In this document: positions 24,729 to 36,889 of the stretch, one piece after another | Layout: every line of letters begins with the position of its first letter | How positions within the stretch are numbered: the first letter of the stretch is position 1 | Source of the DNA: Laguncularia racemosa | Lineage: Eukaryota > Streptophyta > Magnoliopsida > Myrtales > Combretaceae | Assembly: GCA_037954665.1 (NCBI GenBank) | Contig: JBBMOL010000013.1 | Coordinates: 2,232,001 to 2,296,000, forward strand | DNA length: 64,000 nt | Reading direction: 5' to 3' | Notes under the pieces: generated by a model | Seen by the model: only the letters and a program-made list of their open reading frames with translations | Databases searched by the model: none | Told to the model about the DNA's origin: nothing | Made by a program: the position numbers and the translations under genes

Positions 24729-25077
24729 TGGGGGAAGCAAATCTGCATGTTTTTTTTTTCCTTTCCCAAGGACACGTGGCAGCACATGATTGGATGGAGG
24801 GATCGCACGTGTCAGGCACGTAATCATCTTTAACCTTCGTTCGAAACCGTCGCCAGTAGCGGGGAGGGGGAAATTCAGCCATTTTGATGTGATTTTTTGC
24901 ACAAATCCAAAAAATCTTTAACTAAAATAAGATAAACATCATCTAATTAACACAAATCTTAACAAAAATCGAAGATTTACACGAATCAAAGGCAAATTGG
25001 AGGTGGTTTCAAACCATGAATATGATTTAAGCTTATTGGAGGGAAATCCAAGCTTATTTAGCTCGATTTCTGAAGCC

Positions 25078-25086
25078 TATAAATAG
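25078..25086 (+). promoter_or_regulatory. TATA box in left LTR
   Basis: tataaatag in cctataaatagagca, conserved in the other LTR at 28740-28748; the likely Pol II promoter of the element. Confidence 0.75.
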
Positions 25087-26485
25087 AGCACGATGGGAGG
25101 AAGCAGAAGCACATATCAGAAGAGAGAAAATAAGAGAGTTCGAAGTTTGCCGGAGTTCTTCCGAACCGCGACCGACCACTGCCCTTCGAAACACCACTTG
25201 GAGAGGTTCTGAAAGGAAGCCACTGCCACTTTCGGATTGCCCACCCTTAGAAAGCCCAGAAGTAACCATCAGTAGCCCTTGAAAGCCACCGGAGCGCCAC
25301 CAACGAGGAATCTTCGACTATCGCGACTTGATCTGATCTGACCCACGATCCATATCCAAGTTAGCCATATTTTATTTATTTATTATTAGAATACTTGTGG
25401 AAAATATATATATATATATGAAAATAAGAAAAAAATTGTTTTTTTTTAGAATATGTTAATTAGAATTAGGTTTAGAGTTTTTAAAAAAATAAATATATAT
25501 GTCTATTATAATTAATAAAAATTAATAAAAAAATAAAAAATTTAAATTAATAAAAAAATAAATATTTTTATCACTTAGAAAACTTCTTTTCATAAAAAAA
25601 TATAATTGATCTTTTTTTTTCTTCAAATAAGAGGTTTTAGTTTTTTTTTTAAATAAAAAAATAAAGTTTAGACTTAGAATTTTTTAAGAAATATTTAAAA
25701 TGATAATAAACGTAAACTCGACATGTTTTCATAATTAAAACTTGAACAAATCCACTAAGTTTTTTTTTCATGAAAAGCTAATTACGGCTTATTTGATCCC
25801 GAATAGTAGGTACGTAGGTACCCTTATGGGGCAACCCTAAAAAGAATAAAAAAATATTTTTTAAATCATTATTAGTATAATCCTTATATCATTTTTTTTC
25901 CAATATTTTCTTTTTATGCTAAAAAAGATATCATAACATAGTTCAGATTTTAGAAAGATAAGGTAGTAACTTTAAAGTTTTAATAGTATAGCCCCCGAGT
26001 CAAGAATCTCTGATTTTCCTTTCTTCTTTTTCATTTATAAAAATAAAAGAGGAGATTTCGTCGAAGATATGAGTTTTAATTGCAAAAAACCTTTCAAAAG
26101 GTGATTGATTAAGTTAAGACACTATTTTTTCAAGATTAAACCAAATCCTCCAAGTAAAATAAGGCAAAAGAGTAAGTGATTATTGAGTAGTAGGAGAGGC
26201 CTACCCTTTATTTGAATTTTTAGGAACCCTATAAAACTCTTTACTTGCTAGCAATGTTTTTTTTTTTTTTAAAAAAAAAAAATTCTTTTAGATTTTTTTA
26301 AGAAGAAAGAGAATTTTCAAAGTTTGCTTGAAAATACTTTAATACCTTGTTACCTTATTCTTAAGTTTAAAAGAGCAATTGTCTTAAAGATTTTTAGAAA
26401 AGTTTTAGTTATCATTTGTTCAAAAGTTTTAAGTCATCCTAAACTCTTGACTATTATTGGAAAAATAAGATTCTCACTTAGGAAT

Positions 26486-27814
26486 TCATTATCAATTAGT
26501 TAGCCCATAATGGGGCACTTTCCTAAATTTTCTCTTTTATGGTTGTTAGTCTAGTGAGATGCTTCCTATTTTTGATTAGTCAGCTCATAAAGGCACTTTT
26601 CTAGAAAACCTTTTCTTTAAGGTTGCTAGTTTTGTAAGACGCTTCTCAGCTCACAAGAAGCATTTTTTGGAAATGCTAGGTTGCTAAGATATATCTAGAC
26701 ATGGTTATCGGTTAGTTAGCCCACAATGAGGCACTTTCATAGATATCCTCTCTTCGGGGTTGTAAGTCTAAAGAGACGTTTCCCACTATCAGTTAGTTAG
26801 CCTATAATGGGGCACTTTCCTAAACTTTCTTCTTCAGGGTTGTAAGTTTAAAGAGACGCTTCCCACTATCGATTAGTTAACCCACAATGAGACACTTTCC
26901 TAAATACCCTCTCTCAGGGTTGTAAGTCTAAAGAGACGCTTCCTACTATCAGTTAGTTAGCCCATAATGGGACACTTTCCTAAACTTTCTTCCTTGGGGT
27001 TGTAAGTCTAAAGAGACACTTCCCACTATCAATTAGTTAGCCCATAATGGGGCACTTTCCTAAACTTTCTTCTTCAGGATTATAAGTCTAAAGAGACCCT
27101 TCCTACTATCGGTTAGTTAGCCTACAATGGGGCACCTTCCTAAATACCCTCTCTTAAGGTTGTAAGTCCAAAGAGACGCTTCCCATAATCAAGTAGTTAG
27201 CCCACAATGGGGGCACTTACGTAAATATCCTCTTTTAGGATTACAAGTCTAAAGAGGACACTTCCCACTATCGGTTAGTCAGCCTATAATGGGGCACTTT
27301 CCTAGATACAATATCTTAAAGTTAGCCCACAATGGGGCACTTTCCTATATGTAATCCCTTAAAGTTAGCCTACAATGGGGCTCTTTCCTAAATATCCTCC
27401 TATTACAATTGCTAGTTTAGTGAGACGCTTCCTATTATTTATTAGTTAGCTCATAAGAGAACTTTTCTAAAAAATTCCTTCTTTAAGGTTGTTAGTCCTA
27501 TAAGACATTTCCTATTATCGATTAGTCAACTTATATGAGCACTCTTCTAGAACATTTCTTCTTTAAGGTTGCTAGTCTTGTAAGATGCCCTTTCTTACCA
27601 GTTAGCTAGCTTATAAGAGCGCTCTCATAAACAATCTCTTCTTTACAGTTGTTAGTCTTGTAGGACGCTTCCTACTGTTAGTTAGTTCTCTCACAATGAC
27701 ACATTCCTAAACAATCTTTGAGATGTTTCTCATCATCGATTAGTTAGCCCATAAAGCACTTTTCTAGATGATATCTTACTCCAGGTTGCTAGTTTGGTGA
27801 GATGCTTCTTGTCT
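26486..27814. repeat. Tandem array of about 80-bp units (core of nested element)
   Basis: About 16 diverged units. The consensus begins ttagttagcccataatgggg, continues cactttcctaaac, then gttgtaagtctaaagagacg and cttcccactatc, for a period of 80 bp. The central units (26720-27300) are the most alike and alternate between two subtypes (tttcttcttcagg versus taccctctctcagg); the edge units are more degenerate, and two near 27300-27400 are shortened to about half a period. Confidence 0.9.
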
Positions 27815-28036
27815 AAGACCTTTCCCTAAGCATATTAATCTTCATAAAGCATTCATTTTTTACAACATAGGATCGTTAGCTTATGGAGCATTTTCCCTAC
27901 TCAAATAGATAATCAAACAACTCCCTACTAGAACCATGTTCAAATAGCCAGCCAATTATGGTGTTATCCATTCGGTTTGTCGACCAAAAATGGCATCTTT
28001 GTTGTTTTTGTAGTTAAGTTTTTCAAACTTTACTAC

Positions 28037-28049
28037 AAAGAGGGGCAGC
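28037..28049 (+). promoter_or_regulatory. Polypurine tract of nested element
   Basis: aaagaggggcagc immediately precedes the TG of the right LTR, showing that the element is oriented on the plus strand. Confidence 0.75.
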
Positions 28050-29752
28050 TGTAAACACCTCATTTTTGCCCTTTAATCACAAATAATGTTTAATTTTTCA
28101 TTTTTTTTATTTTTTCTTTTATTTCACAAGAATAAAAGAAAAAATATTGAAAAAATAAAATAAATAGGAATAATACACCAATTTTGGAAAATGATGATAG
28201 AAATAATAATAAAAGATGTTAAATAATTTTTACAATTTTTTTTAATTTCAAAATAATATAAAAATAATAAAAATTGCAATGCACATATATAATTTGCGAT
28301 TAATTAAAAAACGAGAAAGTGGGCTAGCCCAGTTGGTCTGGTCTTTGACCCTAAGTGCGCAGGGGGGGTTCAGTCACGTGTTTGAATCGCGGGGGAAGCA
28401 AATCTGTGCATTTTTTTTTTTCCTTTCCTAAGGACACATGGCAACATATGATTGGATGGAGGGATCGCACGTGCCGGGTGTGTGATCATCTTCAACCTCC
28501 ATCTGAAACTGTTGCCAGCAGTGGGGAGGGGGAAATTCGGTCATTTTGATGCGATTTTTTGCACAAATCCAACAAATCTTTAACTAAAATAAGATAAATA
28601 TAATCTAATTAACACAAATCTTAACAAAAATTGAATATTTACACGAATCAAAGGCAAATTGGAGGTGGTTTCAAACTGCGAATCTAATTTAGGCTTATCG
28701 GAGGGAAATCAAAGCTTATCTAGCTCGATTTCTAAAGCCTATAAATAGAGCACAATGGGAGAAAGCAGAAGCACGGATCAGAAGAGAGAAAATAAGAGAG
28801 TTCGAAGTTCGTTGGAGTTCTTTCGAATCGCGACCGACCACCGCCCTTCAAAATACCACTTGGAGAGGTTCTAGAAAGAAGCTACTGCCACTTTCAGATT
28901 GCCCACCCTTAGAAAGCCTAGAAGCAACCATCAGTAGCCCTCGAAAGCCATTGGAACGCCACCAACGAGAAATCTCCGACCTCCGTGATTCGACCTGACC
29001 CGACCAACCGGATCCGATTCGACCCACGATCTGTATTCAGGTTAGCCAGATTTTATTTATTTATTATTAGAATACATGTGGAAAATATATATATATATAT
29101 ATATGTGAAAATAAGAAAAAAATTATTTTTTTTAGAATATGTTAGTTAGAATTTGGTTTAGAGTTTTCTAAAAAATAAATATATATGTCTATTATAATTA
29201 ATAGATAATTAATAAAAAATAAAATTTTTAAATTAATAAAAAAATAATAAATATTTTTATCACTTAGAAAACTTTTTTTCATAAAAAAATATATTTGATC
29301 TTTTTTTTTTTCAAATCAGAGGTTTTAGTTTTTTTTTACAATAAAAAAATAAAGTTTAGGCTTAGAATTTTTTAAGAAATCTTTAAAATGATGACAAACA
29401 TAAACTCGATATGTTTTCATAATTAAAACTTGAACAAATCCACTAAGTTTTTTTCATGAAAAGCGAACTATAACTTGTTTGATCCCGAATAGCGAGTACG
29501 TAAGCACCCTTATAGGGCAACCCTAAAAAGAATAAAAAAAATATTTTTTTAATCATTATTAGTATAATCTTTATATCATTTTTTTAATAATATTTTCTTT
29601 TTATGCTAAAAAAGATATCGTAACATAGTTCAGATTTTAGAAGGATAAGGTAGTAACTTTAAAGTTTTAATAGGATAGCCCCCGAGTTGAGAATATCTGA
29701 TTTTCCTTTCTTCTTTTTCATTTATAAAAATAAAAAGAGGAGATTTCATCGA
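28050..29752 (+). repeat. Nested element, right (3') LTR
   Basis: Starts TGTAAACACC and ends near atttcatcga. It carries the same TATA box (28740-28748) and a better preserved A-box motif, tagcccagttgg (28325-28336), which fits TRGYNNARNNGG perfectly. Its B-box equivalent is tgtttgaatcg (28379-28389). Confidence 0.9.
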
Positions 29753-30082
29753 CTAGTTGTCTAAATTAGAATTAATCTGCTCAATTAGTTCTAATTCCAT
29801 AATTTTTCCTAATCTCAGTTAGGTGGCAACTCTAAACAAATAATAAAATTCCTAAATCAAGTTGAGGATTTATATTGGATGAGTATATGATCTAGTATGA
29901 ATCGGATTAAGAATATAAGGAAAATTTTAAAATTAGACTTGAAAATGATGAACCACTCTCAAATCCACATTTGTGATGGATGGGGCCTTGGACTTGGATG
30001 GATTATAATGTATTTCTACTTCACAAAGTTGCTCCCAATATTTTTGAGCTGTTATATCATCTAGCCAAGTGGATGGCAATCA

Positions 30083-30430
30083 CTAAAATTCTACTAAATT
30101 GGATTCATATATGGAATATAAATTCCAGTACCTACCAAACCTATAGGAGGGGATAATGTGTTTCCTATTGTATGCTTGAAATGTCATACAATGATGAGTA
30201 AGCATCACTATTGAGAGAAACTCAAGAGTGATCCCCTTATAAGTTGACTCATTAATCTCCAAAAAAGTGGCCCAAGGCCCAACACTAATTAGCTCCCGAA
30301 TCCTTTTGTCAATCTCATATGCCCGAAGGATTTTCCAGTCAAGATACTCATTGTTCCTAAAGGTCATTGATTCCAATTTTTTTTCTTTTATCCTTATTCT
30401 ACTCTTTATCGGAATATTTGATAGGCACAT
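30083..30430 (-). pseudogene. Athila extra (post-integrase) ORF, proximal part
   Basis: A 115-codon frame reads MTFRNNEYLDWKILRAYEID, RELISVGPWATFLEINES, then TYKGITLEFLSI and IPSYRFGRYWNLY. The order (start-of-domain helix, GW/GPW-x-FL, Y-x2-L/I-x-EFL) resembles the conserved domain of the Athila-type extra ORF. Function is unknown in the family. The frame is truncated by the nested element, and no signal peptide or membrane segment is seen here. Confidence 0.6.
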
Positions 30431-31977
30431 TGTCCACCACTTCTTACTGTTGTTGAGCTAGTAGCCTCTTTTTAGAGCAAGAGGTTGTTGCTTGCTACTG
30501 TTGAGATGTGAAAGCTTACTGCTTCATCTTCTTGTTAATTGTCCGTTTAGTTCTCATCTTTACATAAAAAAATTGCATATATGATCTCGTGATAACAAGA
30601 ATCAACACATAGCTTTCATAACTTAATGGATGATTAGAATAACTCATATTGATGCTCAATCTCTATAGAAGACATGTATAATCGAGGTATAACTAAGCAA
30701 GCATCAATTCTTGAGAATAAAATCACAAGGGTAAAGCATGCAAGTCAACACAACCTTCTATACAATCATGTAGGAGGTGGGGCAAAAACAAGAATAGGTA
30801 AAAATTTAAATCAATATGAGTGCGGGAAATTGGTTGTGCACAAGATCGTGTATGAGTTCGAAACAAATGTTTGAACTAAAACCAACATGAAAGCTTTACA
30901 AATTTTTACCTTAATAATTAGATTCACAAAAAACCCCAATTTCAAATACTTAGGAATCCTAGATTTTCAAATTAGGCACTATAAGCCTAAAAATATAGAA
31001 GCTAGTTACATCAAATGATTTCAAGAACAGCTAATTGCACAAAATTGATAAAGCCCAAAAAGTTATGAACTTTCAAAAATGTTCATAAACCCTAATTTTG
31101 GATAGGATTCGACATTTTTATGGACAAACCTCATGTAAACATCACAAATACGTAAAAAAAAAAAAAACAGTTCATGACAATTAAAACTCATAAAGCAAGC
31201 AATCAATATCACATTCTAATGCATGCACAAGGACCCATTCAAATATGGCAAGAACCCATCAAGAAATTTTATGCATAAATCACATATAGTAGAGGGAAAA
31301 AGAAAAACTTACTTGGATGTAGAGTGTAGATTTTAGTGGATGAAGTAGAAATGGATGAAGAAGTGTATAGAGTGTAAGAATGCAATTTTGTGGAGAAGAG
31401 GTAGGGGGGAAATATATCAGTTGGGGAGAAATAAAAGAAAGAACGAAGGAGGAAAGGAAAGGCATATGAGAGCTTTTGCTTTTGGGGCACAAGGTTCGCT
31501 ATCTCCTGTATAGCTGTGCTTAAGGCTGTACAGGACTCCAAAAAGTGTCCAGAAGCTCCTCTTTATGTGTGCACTACTTCGAGCATTGCTTGTGCTTAAG
31601 GTTGTGTAGGTGCTTAAAAATTGTATAGAAAGCAAATAAAAACTCTCAAAGCTATTTGATCCATATGTTTGTTCAGTGTGCACCTTGCCATAAGTGAAAG
31701 AGAATGAAAATGACTTACTAGGTACATTTGAGAAGTAAAGTTTAAATTTTCTTACTTGTCATTAATGTTTTCCCACACTTAAGGATTAACTCTCATTCTC
31801 TTCAAGTAAGCTCACTTACTCCCCCATAAATCTGCAATTTTTTTTTAACAAAAAGGACTTAGGATAGTGAAACAAAAATAAAACAAAAGGAATTTGACAT
31901 ACTTAGATCAGTCATGGGTTACCTCCTAAGAAGCGCTCTTTTTAATGTTATTGGCTCGATATTCTTCACTTTTTTAG

Positions 31978-33060
31978 CTAAACAGCTGGTAATTGGAGTC
32001 TAAACTCCTCTCGATATTCCTGTTTTATTTCATCTCCCATGTACAACGTCAGTTTATGGCTATTCACTTTGAAATCATCATACTTTGAATGTTCAAGCTC
32101 CATTGCGCCATGTGGGAAAACCTTCTTGACTATAAAAGGATTAAACCATCTTGACTTCAATTTTTTGGGAAAAAGTTTCAGTTGAGAATTAAACAAAAGC
32201 TCTTGGCCCCCTTCCTTGAACTCCCTTAGATGGCGAATATACGTATCATGGTATTTCTTTGTCCTCTCTTTGTATATTTTCATATTCTTATATGCTTGCC
32301 TTTTACACTCATTGAGTTTATTTAGTTGTAGTCTCTTCAAATTAGCAACTTTTAAGTCAAAATTTGCCATTTTGATTACCTAATATGCCTTATGTTCAAT
32401 CTCTATCTGAAGGTGGCACAACTTCCCATAAACTAACTTATAGGGGGTAGTCTTTAAAAATGTTTTGTAGGCCGTTCTATATGCCCATAAGGTATCATCA
32501 AGCTTCTTTGCCCAATCTCTTCTATGATGCTCCATCATTTTTTTTTTAGAACTCTTTTCAACTCATGATTGGAGACTTCCACCTGTCCGCTTGAGGATGG
32601 TAAGGTGTAGCAATTCGATGTGTAACACCATATTTCCTTAATACCTTCTCCATTTGTGCATTGTAAAAGTGTGCTCATCTATCACTTATAATGGATCTAA
32701 GGGCTCCAAAACGAGAGAACAACTTCTTAAGGAACTTTACAACTACTTGAGCATCATTTGTCGGTAAAGCTTGTGTCTCAAGCAATTTAAACACATAGTT
32801 TACCGCTACTAATATGTACTTATTTTGATAAGAAATAAGGAATGGTCTGATGAAGTCAATGCCCCATAGGTTAAAGACCTCACATTCTAAAATAAAGTTG
32901 TGAGGCATCTCATCTCTCCTTAATATGTTTCCTACTCGTTGACATCTATCACAGGTGACAATGACACAGTGACGATGAGCATCTTTAAATATCGTAGGCC
33001 AATAGAAACTGACCTTTAAAACTTTGTGTGCAGTCCGGTTAGCTAAATAATGACCATTGG
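31978..33060 (-). pseudogene. Athila integrase remnant
   Basis: Two open pieces are 32675-32908 and 31978-32370. Read along the minus strand: an HHCC-like start (CVIVTCDRCQRVGNI), the first catalytic Asp region (FNLWGIDFIRPF), the second (LRSIISDR), ATPYHPQAD without the usual Gly-Gln-x-Glu, and the C-terminal SRWFNPFIVKKVFPHGAMEL block. The catalytic Glu region is altered and stops separate the pieces. Confidence 0.85.
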
Positions 33061-33386
33061 TAGGGTTGGAGTAACAATCATCGAGAATCTTCCATCCTTC
33101 TTCATGTGAGACACATCTCCTTATTACTTGATCTCTACAAACCCAAAAAAGAAAAGAGTCCTCCCCGTAGTAGTATCTAAGTTATGAAAAGAACTTCCTT
33201 CTTGCATGATAATCAAGGTCATCAGGGAGAACTCTTGCTGCCAAATAATTTGCAAAGTCTACAAACTATAGGGTTTCTAGGTTTATAAGCTGATAAACTG
33301 CATATAGCTTTTTTCTAGGACAGGAGTCATTAATATCCTCCTCTTTAAGCTCCTCCAAATAAGGATTCTCAAGTGTTGAGAGTTGG

Positions 33387-34540
33387 TCAGTTGCTAGATT
33401 CTCTGCTCTCTTTTTTATCGCGAATCTTTAAGTCAAATTCCTGTAAGAGCAAAATCCACCGAATAGGCCTAGGCTTCGCATCTTTTTTAGTTAGCAAAAA
33501 TCTCAAGGCATAATGATTGGTGTAGATAATGACCTTGGACAGAATTAAATACGATCTAAATTTATCAAATGTAAACACCATAGCTAGCATCTCCGTCTCT
33601 ATGGTAGTGTAATTTGCTTGAGCATTATTAAGGGTCTTGTTGGCGTAGTAGATAGGTTGGAAATGTTTGTCTCACTTTTTTCTAAGAACAACTCTAATTG
33701 CATAATCGCTTGCATCACATGAGTTCAAAGGGCGAGTTCTAGTCAGGAGCTATCATAATATGAGCATTTGTTAGTCTTGTCTTGAGCACGCCAAAGGTAT
33801 GTTGGCATTTCGGGGTAAAGTTGAAAAACACATCCTTCTCCAATAGCCTAGTCAGTGGGCAAGCTATTTTAGAGAAGTCCTTTATGAGTGTATATAAAAG
33901 CCAGCATGGCTTAGAAAAATTCTTATGGCCTTGGTTGAATTTGGTGGGGGAAGTTTGTTAATCACATCAACTTTTGCTTGATCAACTTCATTGCCATTGT
34001 GAGAAACTTTATGGCCAAGTGCAATGCCCTCTTTGCACATAAAGTGGCCTTTCTCTTAGTTTAGTATAAGATTTGTCTCTTCACAACGAATAAGCACCTT
34101 CTCTAGATTCTCTAGATGGTTAGAAAAAAAAAATCACCATAGACTAAAAAATCATCCATGAAGACCTCCATAATTTTCTCTACCAGATTATCAAATATAG
34201 CCAACATATATCGTTGAAGCGTAGTCGGTATATTGCGTAACCCAAATGGCATCCTCAAGCGTATGTGCTATAGGGGTAAGTGAAGATAGTCTTCTCTTGG
34301 TCCTCTAGAGCCATTGGTATCTAGAAATATTCGAATATCCCATCTAAGTAGTAATAATACATATGTCCAGCCAGCCTCTCCAATATCTAATCTACAAATG
34401 GAGGAGGGAAATGGTCTTTTCTAGTGGCATCATTCAATTTTCAATAGTCTATATAAACTTGATACCTTTGATGTTTGCAATCTTCCAAGCAATGGCTCGC
34501 TTGTGTGCTCTCAATACACTGAGTAATTGATCTTTTTCTC
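33387..34540 (-). pseudogene. Athila reverse transcriptase and RNase H remnant
   Basis: RT is read near 34540-33900: QLLSVLRAHKRAIAWKIANI, LRMPFGLRNIPTTLQRYM and the catalytic VFMDDFLVYG near 34150. RNase H follows, with KVIIYTNHYALRFLLTKKDA and RWILLLQEFDLKIRDKK at 33387-33590. Frameshifts and stops occur throughout. DD of the RT site is intact. Confidence 0.85.
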
Positions 34541-35152
34541 TTAAGACAAATTTGAGGCTATGATAACTGGTAGCTTGAAATCTTTTGCTAGAAAGGTATA
34601 CTCTAGATAATCTAGTAGCTGTTTTAATTCCAACACTGGTAGCTCTTTAATGGAAGTTTTAAATCTCACCTCACTACCTTTCTTTAGCTCTTCAAACCCT
34701 TTCTGAGGTGTAACTTCTTTTGTAGCATTAAGTTGCTTAGTGAATGCCTTAACTTCTGGGTTATCCATGTCTTTCTCCTCTCCTCGTGTCAAGCTTAGTT
34801 CTAACTCATCCTTGCATAGGATCTCTTCAATATGCTCGTCTATTGAGGAATCAACAACATTGACAAAATAACATGAATCATCAACACACATGGAATGTTT
34901 CATGGTAGCAACCATCTTAATTACAAACTCTTTGTCTCCTATTCTTAGTGTAAGCTTACCATCCTCCACATCAATCATTGCCCTAGCAGTGGCAAGGAAT
35001 TGTCTTTCAAGGATTAAGCGCATATCCTTGTCCTCATCTATGTCCAAAATCACAAAATCAATAGGGTATATAAAGTTCCTAACCTTCACCAAGACATCCT
35101 CAATGATTCCCTTAGGGATTTTCATGGATCTGTTAGCAAGTTGTAGACTCAT
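34541..35152 (-). pseudogene. Athila protease region
   Basis: A 203-codon frame reads LANRSMKIPKGIIEDVLVKV, FIYPIDFVILDIDED and then MRLILERQFLATARAMIDVE, the retropepsin fold block typical of Athila/Tat pol (which normally ends GRPFLATARALIDV). The LGxxxxxPTxxxLQLADRS part lies at the start. The catalytic DxGA lies upstream of this open piece and was not located with confidence. Confidence 0.75.
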
Positions 35153-35318
35153 TCTTGGTAAGCTTTAGGTAAGCTAACTTTAATTTCTAGAAGAAAGAAT
35201 ATGGCATTAGATTAATACTTGCCATAAGATCGGCTAGGGATTTATTAATTAAAATATCACCAACTAAACATGAAATTGTAAAACTTCCTAGATCCTTTAG
35301 CTTTAGAGGAGGTTTGTT

Positions 35319-36736
35319 CTAAATGATGGATGAGCAATTTGCTTTGACTTCTATTGTAGAAACATCCTCCAACTTCCCCTTGTTAGATAAGAGTTCTTTC
35401 AGGAACTTAGTGTATTTTGGTATCTGCAAAAGCGCCTCAGGTTCCACCTTATCCTTCTCAAAAGACTGGCCATCTTCTTTCTTTTGCTTAGGTTCCTTTT
35501 TAATTTGCAGTCTCTTCCCACTCCTCAAGGTTATGGCTTTTGCCTATTTCCTTGGATTACTCTTAGTGTTATTAGGAAGAGAGCTCGGTTGCCTTTCAAA
35601 TATTATATTAGCCAATTGGCCAATTTTCTTCTTAAAGTTATGAACAGAAGCCTCTTGATTCTGATGTCTTGCCTCAGAGCTTTCAATGAATTGACTTATA
35701 AGATCTTCCAAACTAGTCTTCTCCTACTAAGGTCGTTGTATTGATAGATGGGGCATAGGCTGATAAGGTGGCATTTGTTGCTTCTGAAATCCTGGTGGGG
35801 GAAAACTAGATCTCTAGGCATTTTGATTGCCATAAGAGAGGTTGGGATGGTTTCTCATGTTAGGATTGTAGGTGTTACTGTACGGGTTATACTGCTGCCT
35901 GTTCTGATTCCCAAGGTAATCTACTTGTTCATACTATTCATGGAAGTTCATACTCTCACTAGCATCTCCCACTCAGGGTTATAATCTTTGGGGATTCTTG
36001 AGGGTTATGATCTTTGGGGATTCTGAACTTGCATCAACGTGGGTAGCTGATGGTGTGAGCACTTTCTCAACAATTTTGTCCATCTCTGGCAAACATCATA
36101 CATGGTTTCACCATCTTGTTACATGAATGATACAATATCACTCTAGAGCTTATCTAGGATACTTTACTGTGTCATCTCATGTAGTTAAAGCTTTAAGATC
36201 CAACGATTGAAACCAATTTTTAGCTTTCCCCTCAGTGAGAAAGGGAATAGTCTAGTACACACCGTTTCATCGGTCACCTTATTATTCTTGAAGGTCTTGC
36301 AAATTTCCAAGAATGTTTGAATGTGATTATAGGGGTCCTCATCCGGTAATCCATCGAATTAACAGTATTACTGCAAGAGTTGAATCACCACACCCTTGAT
36401 ATCGAAATTGTTAGCCCCAATGGGAGGCTTCACAATGGTCGGCCCTGTTTCATCTAAGGTGGGATATACATAATCTAGATTGGTCTTAGGTGGACCCTCA
36501 ACCATTACTTCATGCGTTTCCTCTTTAATATTCTCTAACAATCCTATCCCACTATCTAAAGATTCTTTAGATAATTACTCTTCCTTTACTTCTGCCTCAA
36601 CTTCTATATTAGGCATTTCTCCTTCAATTACAGATTGTCTAGAAGATTCAGCAATCGTGTTCTTTTGAATCTTGTGAAGTGTTCTCTCAATCTTAGGGTT
36701 TAAATTAAGAGTGTTAGAAGGGAGAGCCCTCATCAT
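35319..36736 (-). pseudogene. Athila gag remnant
   Basis: Starts at MRALPSNTLNLNPKIERTL (36736). Near 36350-36190 it contains the gag core (a DEDPYNHIQTFLEICKTF-like stretch, then TRLFPFSL and KAKNWFQSLDL in a shifted frame). A C-terminal Asn/Pro/Gln-rich part follows (NPxYHPNLSW-like text near 35900) and then a charged linker at 35319-35528. Several stops and at least one frameshift break it. Confidence 0.75.
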
Positions 36737-36865
36737 GCACTATAGAAGCAAACAATCATGAGTTAGAATATTCAAAAGATAGGGAGAGTAAAAAGAAATA
36801 AAACAAATAAAATAAATGACTAAAGTAGCGAATAATAAAGTTTTTCCTAATATTACTTTACTAGA

Positions 36866-36886
36866 TCCTTAGCAACAATGCCAAAA
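36866..36886 (-). promoter_or_regulatory. Athila primer-binding site
   Basis: On the minus strand ttttggcattgttgctaagg follows the 5' LTR after three bases. It is the Athila-type motif TTTGGCGCCGTTGCCGGGG with changes that are mostly C-to-T or G-to-A. Confidence 0.7.
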
Positions 36887-36889
36887 ACT

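Larger units (their letters stand above)
24377..26064 (+). repeat. Nested element, left (5') LTR
   Basis: Homologous throughout to 28050-29752: common blocks include catttttgccctttaatcac, the tataaatagagcac promoter block and ggagatttc(a/g)tcga at the end. The first bases are tctaaatacc where the right LTR has tgtaaacacc, so the usual TG start is mutated. Confidence 0.9.
24377..29752 (+). mobile_element. Nested non-autonomous LTR element with tandem-repeat core
   Basis: Two LTRs of about 1.69-1.70 kb flank a 2-kb core (26065-28049). The right LTR starts TGTAAACACC directly after a purine-rich tract (aaagaggggcagc). The core has no gag or pol reading frame in any frame; most of it is an array of about 80-bp units. 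The size, LTR form and absence of proteins fit a non-autonomous gypsy-like (LARD-type) element mobilised in trans. It inserted into the post-integrase ORF of the Athila element. No exact target duplication was seen (atgat left, tcgac right), so a few end bases are uncertain. Confidence 0.85.

Noticed and set aside
24652..24765. Possible tRNA gene from A and B box motifs
   Set aside because: No cloverleaf, acceptor stem or anticodon loop can be drawn, and the motif lies inside an LTR.
26486..27814. Regularly spaced repeats resembling a CRISPR array
   Set aside because: The whole 80-bp unit is repeated, with no unique spacers, in a plant LTR element; it is a tandem repeat.
24372..29757. Target-site duplication for the nested LTR element
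   Set aside because: Flanks atgat and tcgac do not match, and shifting the ends by a few bases did not give a convincing pair.
31269..31683. Three overlapping Ser/Phe-rich frames on the minus strand
   Set aside because: They come from a T/C-rich non-coding part of the Athila 3' region and do not resemble any Athila protein.
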